64,000 nt of DNA from Euclidia mi. Taxonomy: Eukaryota; Arthropoda; Insecta; Lepidoptera; Erebidae. The notes under the pieces are model-generated. The model worked only from the letters and a program-made list of their open reading frames with translations. It did no database searches and was not told the origin of the DNA. The stretch is from contig OX123182.2 of assembly GCA_944739405.2 (NCBI GenBank), positions 59,709,183 through 59,773,182 of the forward strand, given 5' to 3'. The position numbers were made by a program, and so were the translations under genes. Below, piece by piece: positions 42,488 through 54,100 of this stretch. How positions within the stretch are numbered: the stretch's first letter is position 1; each line of letters opens with the position of its first letter.

Positions 42488-42492
42488 TGAAC

Positions 42493-44235
42493 TTCTAAAT
42501 GTTTGTGGATCTATTGTATAAAGGTATTATTATGTTATAATTTTGTATCAAAGGGTCCAGCCACGGCGATGTCGAATGGCTCAATGGAAAATAATGGATT
42601 TGGTAATTTTTTATTCATACTCGATTAAATATTTATCTTTAAATCTTTTGTAGCCTTACAAGCGATAAGGTGGCTCTACAGCAAACAATTCATAATAATT
42701 TAAATTATCCCCTCAAGGGATAAAACAGTATTCCACACAGTAAGTACTACATTAGCCCTGGGCTATTCGTTAATACAATAATTAAATATTTATGCAATTT
42801 GTAGGTCTGCGTTTTACAGAAAAATAAATCCACTCTTACAACAGTATACGTAAAGTTATAAAGCCTGAAAATTTGGTGACTAGATACTTTTTACGTCTTA
42901 TGGAACTACTAAAGAAAGGATTCTTTTAGATCATATCCATAAAGGTGTGAAGTGGAAAACACCTTTCGTGGCAACAGCAGATATTTTCTGTTCACGTTAT
43001 ACTTGGTCTGCGTAAGGATAAACTAGCTTCACACAATGGATTATGTTGACATGTTGCAGGAAAGGCTTCAATAATATGCTTGATCAGAACATTTTGTAAA
43101 CATTTCAATGTTCGCCTCATTTTCCATTCTGTTTAAAATGAAGTATTGTATAAAACACGAAGAATCGATATAGGTTCGATTTGCTGCGAGGCGAGCGTGA
43201 TAACTTGTTGTGTTTGAGTATAATATTCCAAGAAGATAATACATTATTTCTAAGAGATTCATCATCATTTTTAATCATATTACAGTACTGTTAAGAAACT
43301 GGGTACGTTATTTCCTTTAAAAACACTTTTAAAAGGCTCCGATCGTGCCTGTCGGGTCGCGACACGATGTATTAAGTAGGTTCCATACTTAACTCTGCAT
43401 GCTTGACTGAGGAGCTCCTTTGCTGTTATGGTTCCATCATTATCAAATAGATAACTCTAAATGTGACTATCTTCCGATTAGGTATACCAAGTGCTAACAT
43501 AAAACGAATTTACAATATTAAGTTAGTATTCTTATAGTTTTATCTTCTTGGCAAGCAACAATAGCTCCAAGTAAAGTACAGTGCAAGTATAAAGTTTAAA
43601 CTTCATAGATACCGTTGTAGCTCAAAACAAAACTTCTTGAACACCGCCCCCGATATCTGCATAATCAAAATATTTGCATGATTCACATACGAAGTTGCAC
43701 CGGGGTGTAAGTTTGAATTTTATAATAGATGAATACACTTATCTAACCAATTTTCGTTGTTCACACATATTCTCATAAGAATTTCAATATATTTATAGTT
43801 TCGCCACGTCCGTCTTCATCAGTAAAACTTGAAGACTTTATTTTAAAGTATTCAAACATACCTGAACTTGCTGTTTTGAAAGACTTAAATAATTTTACTC
43901 CACACTGAATCTCCTACCGTCTCCAAGTTATACCGACGCGCGACTTATCATTTCAAAATCGAATCTTTGATTCATATTTGAAATACTTATACAAACTAAA
44001 TCTCAGTATGGCGTGTGTAAACCATTCTAAATAGGTTGAATATTTCGAGGTTGTAACAAACCTGATCACAACTAAGAAGAATATAGGTACAAGATAAGTT
44101 AACAAGTAATAAGCTCCAGCGTATATTCTGAGGGTGATTAAATTAATATAGGGTTCGACTCCTGAGGGCAACTGCAATTGCGGAACAAGACATTGTGCGT
44201 TGCCGGGAATGCATTTAGTCTGCTTTTTATATCCT
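42493..44235. other. AT-rich stretch, nothing recognised
   Basis: No gene, RNA or clear repeat seen. The short open frames show no domain. Confidence 0.5.
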
Positions 44236-44237
44236 TA

Positions 44238-44443
44238 CTAGTCGACGCCAGTGGCTTTGCGCGCACATATTTTCGAATTTCCCGTTTTGCCCGATCCCGG
44301 TGGGAATTTCGGGAAATCCCTTCTTAGTGCACCCTGCGGTCCCCAAGGAACATACATGCTAAATTTTAGCTTCTTGTGCCGAGTAGTTTCGGCTGTAGCT
44401 TGTCTGTCAGTCAGTCAGTAACGCAAGGATTTTATATATACAG
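44238..44443 (+). repeat. Repeat family A, copy 6
   Basis: CTAGTCGACGCCAGTGGCTT, CCGTTTTGCCCGATCCCGG, GGTCCCCAAGGAACATACAT, TAGTTTCGGCTGTAGCTTGT, (GTCA)n, AACGCAAGGATTTTATATA. The CTAG end is again preserved. Confidence 0.8.
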
Positions 44444-44714
44444 ATAGTCTAGATGAAACATATTTTTAAAGTTATTGATCTCCATACCCACGGCTGGCGA
44501 TATTCATGCTGAAACAAAGATTATTTCATCTCTATTATCAAATTATTATGCGAAATATACCGGTTACATAAGTTTAAGTAAATCTATATGGTTATTGGGT
44601 TTCTAAAACCATAACTCATAAGCCACGTCGTTGACCAATTCAGAATCAAGATACGTGTTACTAGTTATCTCTTTCCGTGATGATAACAATATTATAAAAC
44701 TGGCGAGGTTGTTA

Positions 44715-44850
44715 TATGATATGATATTTCTTTATTGTGTACTACACTATTGGTACAAATCTGATATAAATAAATTAAATGTACATACGTAGCAAATGCT
44801 CAAGGGCGGCCTTATCGCAAAGTGCGATTTCTTACAGGTAATCTTAGGAT
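44715..44850 (-). repeat. LINE 3' UTR-like fragment
   Basis: ATGATATTTCTTTATTGTGT and CTCAAGGGCGGCCTTATCGC, then AAAGTGCGATTTCTTACAGG, resemble the reverse-strand 3' end of moth LINEs. It is non-coding. Confidence 0.45.
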
Positions 44851-45483
44851 GGATGTTGTTCAAGCTATTTATTTTTAATACGTAAATTGCCGATCAATAG
44901 CGCTGAATGTTCAAAGCTTCAAATTACCTATATTTTAGCTCAAAACTATTAGTTTCAATCACATTATGTGAGCAACATCAGTCAAAGGTAGACTAAAATT
45001 AGACGCAATGCAACAGTAGCACACAGATGTTATCTAGCACGATTTCAATTTGAATCACAGATGGTGTTTACGGCGCTATGCAGTTTACTTGGAAATTGCA
45101 TGCGCGCGACGCATTAACCGGTACCCGCAAATTACGATGCCATCTACAACGAATCAGCCACCACTTTCATCATATTTGTCAACTTTATAGCGTGGCGGTT
45201 TTATACGGAAACTTTTAATGATGACTGTCGCCGTAAATGCGATGTTAATATTGTCGGCTCTGAAATTTTGGTATGCGTTTTATATAAGTTGACGTTTAAA
45301 GGGATAGCCTGCCGCTTTGCGTGATTTTTTTACGTCTTCGGTGAAGTATGATGGTTTATAACCTTTTTCTTTTTAATAAATTGGATATTTATCGCAGAAT
45401 TATGTGATTAAAGTTTGTAACTTTAAAACGAGAACATTTAAAAGTTATTTAGAGTTTTGTTTATTATATAATGCATTTTTTAT

Positions 45484-45741
45484 AGACTCACGCCTGTATC
45501 CCCGAAGGGGTAGGCAGAGGTGTAATATTACACCCACATTTCGCCATGAATTTTAAGGTCCCACGTAAAATATATAATAAGGGGGCGAGCCTATTGCCGT
45601 ACCGGGCACATTACCAGACTGCGTGCTGGTACTGAGAATTTCCTAACGGAAAAACCCAATAACTCTTTGCCCGACCCGGGAATCGAATCTGAGACCTCCC
45701 AATCCCACGCGCACATTTATGTCGCGAGACCAACGAGGCAT
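45484..45741 (-). repeat. tRNA-derived SINE, full length (family 1)
   Basis: Reverse-strand copy: tail CACGCCTGTATCCCCGAAGG, body GGCGAGCCTATTGCCGTACC, B-box complement GGGAATCGAATC, and head CGAGACCAACGAGGC. It is the best-preserved full copy besides 5708 and 8564. Confidence 0.85.
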
Positions 45742-45819
45742 TTATTTATTATCTAAACAATAAGACGTGTCGCTTGTAATATGCTTTGTTGTGGGGATAC
45801 TAAAGATATCTATGTAATT

Positions 45820-46325
45820 AGGGTTCCGTACCTAAAAGGTAAAAAACGGAACCCTATTACTAAGCCTCCGCTGTCTGTCTGTCTGTCTGTCTGTCACCAG
45901 GCTGTATCTCATAAACCATGATAGCTAGAAAGCTGAAATTTTCACAAATTATGTATTTCGGTTGCCGCTATAACAACAAATACTAAAAATAAAAAATTAA
46001 GGGGGGGTCCCATACAAAAACCGTGTTTTTTTCGTATTTTTTGCTCAAAATTACTAACTGTTACAGGTAGACGCTTTAAATTTTTACAGAAAATGTAGTT
46101 GTATATTACTTTTCAAAATAAATAATTAAATTTAAAAAATGTAAATAATAAAGGGGGGCTCCCATACAACAAACGTAAGTTTTAAGCAATTTGTTACTCG
46201 ATCTTAATAAACATATAGAAACTTATAAAGAATTTAAGTGTACATACAACGAACGTGATTTTCTTTTATAGATGATGGTACGGAACCCTTTGTGTGCGAG
46301 TCCGACTCGCACTTGCCCAATTTTT
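45820..46325 (+). repeat. Repeat family B (AGGGTTCCGTACC)
   Basis: Starts AGGGTTCCGTACCTAAAAGG, then CCTCCGCTGTCTGTCTGTCT, CAGGCTGTATCTCATAAACC and GGTTGCCGCTATAACAACAA. It ends GGTACGGAACCCTTTGTGTG then CGAGTCCGACTCGCACTTGC. The inner GGTACGGAACCCT mirrors the opening AGGGTTCCGTACC. This is an extremely abundant repeat in moths and is non-coding. Partial copies lie at 59536 and 63628. Confidence 0.8.
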
Positions 46326-46484
46326 TTTATATTTGCATGACCAATATACTTTCACGAATAGAACAGACCTACCTAAGCTTTAAAGGACTGTCAATGTCCT
46401 ATAGTTTGGCTTTCAATTATTGCACTCACACTTTCACATTCAATTTTATCAGATTTCCACAATAGATTACAATTTAATTAATCG

Positions 46485-46615
46485 TGATCTGGGGGCACGG
46501 CAGTGCCCCCACCAAGTCGAGCAAAAAAGCAGCACAGCCGTACCATCCTTTTCTCGAAGCAATTCAGGCCATTTTCGACCCCCTATAACTTCGTTGTGGA
46601 TAAAACTAGAAGCCT
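46485..46615 (+). repeat. Repeat with GGGGGCAC hairpin
   Basis: GGGGGCACGGCAGTGCCCCC is a perfect 8-bp stem with a 4-base loop. It is followed by ACCAAGTCGAGCAAAAAAGC and CATTTTCGACCCCCTATAAC, a block I recall from moth interspersed repeats. The family is not known to me. Confidence 0.5.
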
Positions 46616-46881
46616 GACTTTTTGATAACCATGCAAACATTGTATGAATATGGCGTATTTCAAATTTGATTCATATTGAACCAGTAGTTTAAGAATTATA
46701 ACGAGTCAAAATTCTTAATTTTGTCACTCACTGACGATCATCAAAAGTCTAAGGCACTTCTAGCAGACATAGAAGCTTCAAATTCAGAATACGATTAGTG
46801 TTTAGTATCTGAATTAAGGAAAAACTAAAATATTTTTCAATTTCTGACCAGTTTTTGAGATTCATCAACTGCATAAATAAC

Positions 46882-46915
46882 TTTGTAATCCTATATAAAT
46901 ATATAGGATTACAAA
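46882..46915. repeat. 16-bp perfect inverted repeat
   Basis: TTTGTAATCCTATATA (46882-46897) pairs exactly with 46900-46915 across AA. Confidence 0.9.
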
Positions 46916-46954
46916 ATTACATTTGCAGTTAGAGCTTTAATTAAGAAAATGCGT

Positions 46955-47341
46955 TGTTAGTGTACAAGAAGACGAAGGTACTGGAAAGGACAAAAGTAAG
47001 ACTATCTACAAAAAGAAATGAGATCCCATCAAAACAATACTTGTCAAAAAAACCAAGTCTCGAGACCGTAAAAAGTTGTGAGATCCATGTAAAACCAAGT
47101 CGCTTAATTAAAAATCTTTAATGTTTTAAATAAATATATTGACTTGGCAATCGCATTAAGCAATCTAATTTATTTATAAATTACTTGTGAGATATACTGT
47201 GTTTTCATGCGATGGTCGAGTCAATATATTTATTTAAATCATTAAAGATTTTTAATTAACCGACTTGGTATTACATGGATCTCACAACTTTTTACGGTGG
47301 CGAGACTTGGTTTTTTTTCACAAGTATTGTTTTGATGGGAT
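46955..47341 (+). mobile_element. Foldback repeat, copy 2 (~130-bp arms)
   Basis: From ATCCCATCAAAACAATACTT (47023) to its mirror AAGTATTGTTTTGATGGGAT (47341) the two halves are inverted copies about 130 bp long. They share CAAGTCTCGAGACCGTAAAA, GAGATCCATGTAAAACCAAG and TAAAAATCTTTAATG. The outer 68 bp (46955-47022; TGTACAAGAAGACGAAGG to AAAAAGAAATGAG) recur, in opposite orientation, outside the core of copy 1 at 20276-20332, so they belong to the element. On one side only there is an open frame of about 55 codons. No convincing TSD was seen. Confidence 0.75.
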
Positions 47342-47344
47342 ATT

Positions 47345-47745
47345 ATTGCCTTCACTAACGAGGGCGTGAACGACTATAAAAGTATTAAACATACTGTCCG
47401 AAATATTAGTTAAGAGAATAGTTTTTATTGCACAAAACTTTACATCATTACTTAATTATTTTCTTTATACCGATAAATACACTCAGATGTCAGATGGCAA
47501 CACAGGAAGCCAAAACACAAACACACATTGGTATCTTCTATATTTTCACAGAGCAAATATGTTGCTAGAATATTATAATATATTGTCACTCATCTGTCCC
47601 TACACTGATTTGATTATTATCAGAGAGACGTGTCGAAGTAAATTCTAATGTATTACCTGAAATTGTTTACTTATTTAGTTTTAGTAATGGATTCGTATGA
47701 TCATGACATGTTTGTATTCCATTTTGTTACTCTGTGCGTAAAATA
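47345..47745. other. AT-rich stretch, nothing recognised
   Basis: No supported feature. Confidence 0.5.
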
Positions 47746-47749
47746 TTAT

Positions 47750-49190
47750 TTACCCTTCTATATGAGTGGAAGAGCCAGAGAGTTAGCGGATGTTCTTTAA
47801 AGGCGACGGATAAATGTGGCGTGTTTACAGAAAACTAAGTGGAAAGGTACAAAGGCGAGAGAAATTGGTGAGGGATACAAGTTTCACTACAGCGGTAGTG
47901 ATGGAAAAAGAAATGGTGTGGGAATTGTTTTAGATAATAATTTAAAAGAAAGAGTGATGGAAGTTTATAGGGTAAATGATAGACTGATAGTGGTGAAACT
48001 TATGTTAGAAAATGTGATGCTGAATATTATAAGTGTATATGGCCCACAGGCAGGATGTGATGAAAGGGTGTAAGAGAAGTTTTGGGAGGATTTTGACTGT
48101 GTTTTGATACAGATTCCAAGGCATGAGGAAATGTATGTTGGTGGTGATTTTAATGGGCATGTAGGAAGAATGAATAGTGTCTATGAAAGAGTGCACGGGA
48201 AATGGGCATTTGGTAATCGCAATAACTAGGGCGAAAGCCTGTTACAATCGACAATTGCTTTTGACCTGGCGGTTGCCAACACATGGTTCCAGAAAAAAGT
48301 AGCCACTTAATTACATATAAAAGTGGCAATCACACGACTCAAATCGATTACTTCCTCGTCAAACGCAACAACCTAAAATACGTCAAAGACTGCAAAATCA
48401 TACCCGGGGAAGATATCTAGTATCGCAGCACAGGCTCCATTATGGAATTTGATAAAGAAGTAATATGCAACAAAAACAAAGACCGATCACCCCCTAAAAT
48501 TAAGTGGCACTTCTTGGAAAGGCCAGAATATGAAGGAAAATTTAGAGAGCAAGTTGTGAATAAAATGATAGAGATGGACGATATGGAATGTAGAAGTGTG
48601 AATTAATGCTAGAGTGAAATGGCAGGGTGTATCAGGAGTACAGCGAAATATATTTTAGGAGAATCAAAAGGAAAAGGTACGATAGATAAAGATACATGGT
48701 GGTAGTCGACAGAAGTACAAAAGGTTTAGAAAGGATAAGAAGATGAAATTCAAGGAATGGCAGTGTGTGGATGAATTGAACGTTAGCCTGAAACATGAAA
48801 AAAAGGTAGAGTATGATGAGCTAACGAAGAAAGCTAAGAAAGCCGTTGATTTGGCAAAAGCAGCAGCGGAGGAAAGCTTTTATAATAGCTTAGAGAGCCC
48901 GGTGGGCCAAAATCAACTTTACCCGCTAGCTAAAGCTAGAGCGAGGAAAGCAAGGGATGTATGTAACATTTAGTGCAAAATTAAGGATAGATGGAGGAAT
49001 TACTTTGAGATACTGATGAATGAAGAAAATTATTGGAGTGGTGTGCTTGAGAATATACCTGTAAATGAGGGGCTAATAAGAATGGTAAGTACGGATGAAG
49101 TGAGGGTAGCAGTAAATGGAATGAAGAATGGAAAAGCTGCGGGGCCGGATGGAATACCAGTTGAAGTATGGAAGATACTACAGGTAGAAA
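47750..49190 (+). pseudogene. RTE-type LINE ORF2: endonuclease plus RT start
   Basis: The plus strand reads GRARELADVL-stop, NVACLQKTKWKGTKAREI (endonuclease), NGVGIVLDNNLKERVMEVYR, MLNIISVYGPQAGCDERV-stop and EEMYVGGDFNGHVGRMNSVY (GDFN motif), then AVANTWFQKKVAT, THTTQIDYFLVKRNNLKYVK-like codons, a basic linker (KKVEYDELTKKAKKAVDLAK) and the RT beginning MKNGKAAGPDGIPVEVWKIL. Many stops and shifts are present. The RT is cut off at about 49190 by the 3' end of LINE E in opposite orientation. It differs in family from the RTE at 54101. Confidence 0.8.
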
Positions 49191-50118
49191 GAAACAAAAA
49201 TGTTTATTTTCCCATTTAAATGTGACACAGGTACACAAAATATGGTTCACAATAAAAGCAAAATGAATAGCAAAATACACAAAAAATAGCAATACAGAAA
49301 AAAAACACAAAAGGTAGATAACGTGTCTCATACTAAACAAGAAAAATAGGGACCAGTTCAGCATATGCCTGACGGGTGTCAGACGCTGGTTTTCAACTAG
49401 GCCCTAGTGACGTCTAAACTAAAACCAGCAAGCAATAAAAATAATATAATATTTGTGAATTAAAGTACTACAGAAGGGGACAACACGGGTACATACATAC
49501 AGACACGTATAGTAAACACAAATAGACATGCACGCATTGCACTCGGCTCTTCCCTGTGAGCCGTCCCTCCCTGTATAAAAGAACTATTAACATTTATCAT
49601 GTCCAGCTGCCGCTGTGCGTCGATAAGATACCGCCCTAATTTATTTTTAAATGTGCCAATTGTTTTGAGCGATCTTATAGGCGGTGGAATGTTATTCCAT
49701 ATCTTGGACGCCGCACAGCGGAAGCTTTTTTAAACCCAGCTGTTCTGTGCAATGGGATGGACAGCTGCTGTGAGCACTCTCTGCGGGTATAGTCACGCCG
49801 ATCAGTAACCCACGCTAGCTTGCGATAGAGATATAATGGCTTTTTAAATTAATAACGCCAAACATAAGTGATGCCAAGTGCAATTTACGTCTCAATTTCA
49901 TTTTTAACATAAATTTGTCATTAAGGAACGGTGTCACGTGGTGTCTGGGTGGTATTGTGAAACAAAAACGGGCGCAGGCATTCTGCACCCTCTGTATGAG
50001 CCTGTCTGTGCGTGATAACAAACTAATTATATACAACATAATTAATAATTACACATTGGGTTAAATACCCAAAAAAATCCAAATTAAATTATGTATGTTA
50101 ATTAACATACATAATTTA
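49190..50118 (-). pseudogene. LINE E: RT C-terminus and 3' UTR (distal part)
   Basis: From 50039 on the minus strand: LLSRTDRLIQRVQNACARFC, FTIPPRHHVTPFLNDKFMLK and MKLRRKLHLASLMFGVINLK, then WVTDR-like codons and ITFHRL to 49600, followed by a 3' UTR to 49190. This is the end of a non-LTR RT. The upstream part of the same gene lies beyond the MULE at 52160-53290, so one gene was split by that insertion. Confidence 0.8.
50086..50117. repeat. 32-bp perfect palindrome next to the MULE
   Basis: AAATTATGTATGTTAA (50086-50101) is followed directly by its exact complement (50102-50117). The MULE target duplication ATAATTTA overlaps its right end. Confidence 0.9.
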
Positions 50119-52159
50119 GGGTTATTGTACATTCGCCACAAAGTAATTTCGTCACATTTTGTAAACTCCATACATTGAAAGTGTATTCGCCACATGCATA
50201 AAAAATATGTGTAAATTCGTCACAAGTCTGCATAGGTACGTATTTTTTGCATAAAGTACTGGTGGAAAACAAAGTTATTGATTTTTAGCGCTCGAAATAA
50301 AAATGATTTAAATTTTTTTTTCTGCACTCCTGCACATGCTATCACGCGCGCGCTCCTTCGCTGTATCTATCTCTTTCTAGCCGCACCGATCAATGGATCA
50401 GTCCAGTCATCCAGTGACTCACTTGACCTTGTCGATGCGCGTGTGTTTGCTCTACAATAATATTACAGTTTTATTTTGGTGTTCTGTTGCAAATGTGATC
50501 TTCTTAATATTGTAGTTATCATAGAGTTATAAGATCACAACATCCATGCTTCAAGTGTATGAAGAAGCTTTTCAACCAACCAAGGATGCGGGTTATGAGA
50601 TATTAAATGCCATACCGAAATTTTGGAACATTTCGCGAACACTATACAATGTAAGGAATCGTGAACTAAACGTGATCAAAAAACAAATTTTCAAGATGCG
50701 AAGATGTTATTATTCCAGAAAAATATAAACATTATTTTAACATAGAATAATAGCTTTCTGCAATGAGACAGCTCGTGAAACCATAACAAATATACAAACA
50801 TTATTTTTGGATGGCACGTTTTCAAGCTGCTGTAAACCATTTTATCAGCTATATTGTATACATGGAGACGTGAATAGCGATGATAATAATTTGAGCATAG
50901 TCTCACTCATCTACGTTCTTATGCCTAATAAGCAGGAACGGTCTTATGAAGACTTTTTACATCACTGATGCAAAAATACCTACTTGGACACCGCTTACAA
51001 TGATTGTTGACTTTGAAATTGCTGTGATAAATGTTAAAAAAAATATTTCCTGATGTTTAACTACTTGGATGTAATTTCCACTTCAAACAAGCACTGGCCA
51101 AAAAAGCTCATGCCTTACATTGGAATGACATTGAAGAGAAGAGACACTTAGCCATGTGTGCTGCATTGGCCCATATAAAGAAACAGGACATTGAAGACGC
51201 TTGGTTACACATCATGGAAAATGCTCCACAGAACGATGCACTCACAAAATTCAACGACTATTTTGTAGCCCAGTGGATAGATAACACTAGTATAGAGTTT
51301 ATTTGGAATGTAGTTGGGGCTCGCCATAGGACAATAAATCTTGCAGAGCCATGGCATAAATGTTTGAACAATAAAATGGGTAAAAGAAAACCTAAAATGC
51401 TTCAGTTTCTGGATACTCTTAAAAATGAGGCTGATCATATAGATTGGAAAATGAAACATTTTAAATTTAATACACCACTCCACTAAAGATGAGAACACGT
51501 TGATCTTTTGCATATGACAAAAAATTGAAAACTATTTTGGACAATTACGATAACATGTCCCTGGCTGAAGTCCTTAAAAACTTTCTTTTATGCAGCATTT
51601 TAAAGAATTGTAACATACGTAAATTACCAAAAAAAGTGATTTTTACTGTGATTTAATTATTTTTCTATTGTTTTTGTTATAACTGTAATGTTGCAGGCAA
51701 ATCAGTCTATTGCAATAAATCTACATATTTATTATTATACTTGTAAGTAAAAGTGCGATTTTTATGTGGATGTAATTCACAAAAAAAATGTGATTATTAC
51801 TGTGATTTCATTATCTTTTTACTATTTTTCTTATAATTGTAATGTTTTAAGCAATTCATGTTTATTTAGGATTGGGCATGTCACGCAGTCCTTGACTACG
51901 CGGGCTCAAAAGCGCACAAAACCAGACAGACAATATTACCTTAAATTTTAGCTGTAAGTAGAACTGTGATTTTTATGTGAATTTCTGTAATTATTAAAAA
52001 TAAAGAAATAACGTTTTATTCTTCATTGTTTGATTTTTCTGCTGTCTGTACGGAAATAAACAATATGGCGGACTTTCTTTCATAAAAATAAAGTTGTGGC
52101 GAGTTTACACATACTTTTTTTCGTGGCGAATTTACTTTATGGCGAATGTACAACAACCC
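50119..52159 (+). mobile_element. Mutator-like DNA transposon (MULE), TSD ATAATTTA
   Basis: The ends GGGTTATTGTACATTCGCCA (left) and, on the reverse strand, GGGTTGTTGTACATTCGCCA match almost perfectly, and ATTCGCCAC/AATTCGTCAC motifs repeat just inside. ATAATTTA lies on both sides (50111-50118, 52160-52167); counting the adjacent C gives 9 bp, the usual MULE size. The interior carries a MULE transposase relic. The element sits inside the RT gene of LINE E. Its 3' part from 50887 recurs at 54933 in the tandem duplication. Confidence 0.88.
50546..51486 (+). pseudogene. MULE transposase relic
   Basis: Pieces in order: MLQVYEEAFQPTKDAGYEIL and IPKFWNISRTLYNVRNREL (50546-50690); TIFLDGTF-like TLFLDGTFSSCCKPFYQLYC with VNSDDNNLSIVSLIYVLMPN (50795-50930, first catalytic Asp in DGTF); LTMIVDFEIAVINVKKNIFP (51000-51050, second Asp) and LGCNFHFKQALAKKAHALHW (51065-51120, C/H motif); and the 110-codon frame 51154-51486 with MCAALAHIKKQDIEDAWLHI, KFNDYFVAQWIDNTSIEFIW and RHRTINLAEPWHKCLNNKMG. 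These follow the order of MULE transposases found in insects. At least three frameshifts or stops separate the pieces, so no enzyme is made. Confidence 0.8.
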
Positions 52160-53290
52160 ATAATTTAATTTGGATAGAACCAAGGCCTCAACCAGTTTTA
52201 CGCGCAAGTCCTCTGACAAGTATGATCGCATTTGATAGAGAATACACAACCTATAAAAGCAGTTACGTGCCAATTCTGCTACATGTTTTTCATACCTCAG
52301 GTTCGAATCAATGTACAGACCCAGATTGCGAGCTTCATCTACTCTCTCAATAACCTCTCCCTTGATTGTTAGACTAAACGTAGGTAGTTGATTTAGCCTT
52401 ATTTTGGTACCAAACAAAATATATTTAGTCTCTTTAGGATTAAGCACCAGAGAGTTTATTTGTGCCCACTCAATAATGTTACTAAGATCCTTATTAAGAC
52501 CAGCGATGGCCTTCGAGAAATCTTTTGGCTTGAAAGACACATATATTTGAATATCGTCTGCGTAAATGTGATACTGCGAATTATTTAAACATTTTGCAAT
52601 ATCAACACAATATAATATTAAATAAAATAGGTCCAAGAATTGATCCCTGGGGAACTCCCCTGGTGATAAGGGAAACTTCAGAAATGACAGATTCTCTACT
52701 GTTTGAGCGCAGTTCGACTCTCTGACTACGGCAGGACAGATAGCTGTGGAACCAATTCACTGCTTTGTTATCGAAACCGTAATATTTAAATTTTTATAGT
52801 AGCAATGAAATATTTGTACTATCAAAAGCGCGGAACAAATCAAGTAGTACTAGTAGTGTGCACATGCCCTGGTCTTGTGCAGACAAGATATTGTCTGTGA
52901 CGTCGAGTAAGGCGGTAGCCGTACCACGTCCTTTCCTAAATCCCGACTGGAAAATAGGTAAGATTTCATTTTTCTCTAAATATTCTGACATTTGCTCGCA
53001 TACTAGTTTCTCCATGATTTTTGACATGCATGGGAGAATACTTATTGGACGAAGATCACCTATAGCCGCTGGACTAGTCGTTTTCGGCAAGGGCCTGACA
53101 GTAGCCATTTTCCATACATCAGGGAAAGTTGATGTTAGTATGGAAGTGTTAATGATATGTGTAATAGTTGATAGTGATTAGGGAAGAGTTAACATCAACA
53201 TCTCCAGGTTAATGGCATCACAACCCTCAGCATTAGTTATAACCCCTCGCATGCCCTGCTCTAAAATGCATTTTCTCCGGTAGTGTCCAG
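52160..53290 (-). pseudogene. LINE E: RT proximal part (copy 1)
   Basis: On the minus strand from 53290: KMAGHYRRKCILEQGMRGVI, MATVRPLPKTTSPAAIGDLR, PISILPCMSKIMEKLVCEQM, IFQSGFRKGRGTATALLDVT, TLLVLLDLFRAFDSTNISLL (first catalytic Asp), a stop at about 52797, VPQG region, then NNSQYHIYADDIQIYVSFKP (YADD) and IEWAQINSLVLNPKETKYIL to LVEALVLSKLNY, where the MULE begins. Frameshifts lie near 52790 and 52640. It is followed, in gene order, by the part at 49190-50118. Confidence 0.82.
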
Positions 53291-53639
53291 CCATTTTGAG
53301 GATGTAACGTTTATAAGATCCTAAGTTATAAAACTTTAATTTTCTCGCGTTTGGTATAATTATATGACGTAAATTTTGAACCGTATACAGTTCAGAAGTT
53401 ACTCTATATGAGAATTATATTAAATTAGCTTACCTTTAACCTTTTCATATCGAAAAAAAAAATAAATGCAGGTCACTTTGTTTTTTCTTACACCATGTGA
53501 TTTTTTTTTCCAAAATACACATAAATTATTCACGAAATTCCCTTTCTTACTGCACTAATATTAACACGAGTAGACAACGCGACGGTTTTATACATTAATT
53601 TAGCACAGTTCACCGATATTACTTCACAATAACCATTTA

Positions 53640-54100
53640 TTCATAGCAGCGAAAATATTTGCGCGATCATTTTGACGATCCGACGGAAAACATTTCTCAC
53701 TTACAAAACATGGGGAGTAAGGGGAGAACGGCAAACACCATCTAATCCGACCCAATTGTCTGGATTCTAATCTGACCAAATAGGTTTCCGTGGTGCTCCC
53801 TGCTAGACAACTGACGGGGCTCTGGCGACCGAGTCAATGGCGGTATAACCATTACCCGACTGGGAAACCAGTTGGAAGAGGCTTCAGCGGCCTAGGAGTC
53901 TAAATACCTCCGAAAAGCCTGGTGTAGAAGGAAATTGGGGCCCCACTACACTTTCATGCCCTTAGTAAACCATGTTGTCCACACTAAATAGACCGATTCT
54001 GCCGTGCCAACCGAGTAGCGCTCGGCGTCGTTGAGTTGCCGGGCTCGACGATGTTAAATTAACTTCTGGCGAAGAACCGAATGCGAATAGTATCAGGATT
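53640..54100 (+). other. 5' UTR-like leader of the second RTE-type LINE (copy 1)
   Basis: This non-coding leader precedes the endonuclease frame and recurs at about 57670-58133 with only single differences. Blocks such as GGTGCTCCCTGCTAGACAAC, CCCGACTGGGAAACCAGTTG and GTTGAGTTGCCGGGCTCGAC are much richer in GC than the flanks. Its upstream limit is uncertain. Confidence 0.5.
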
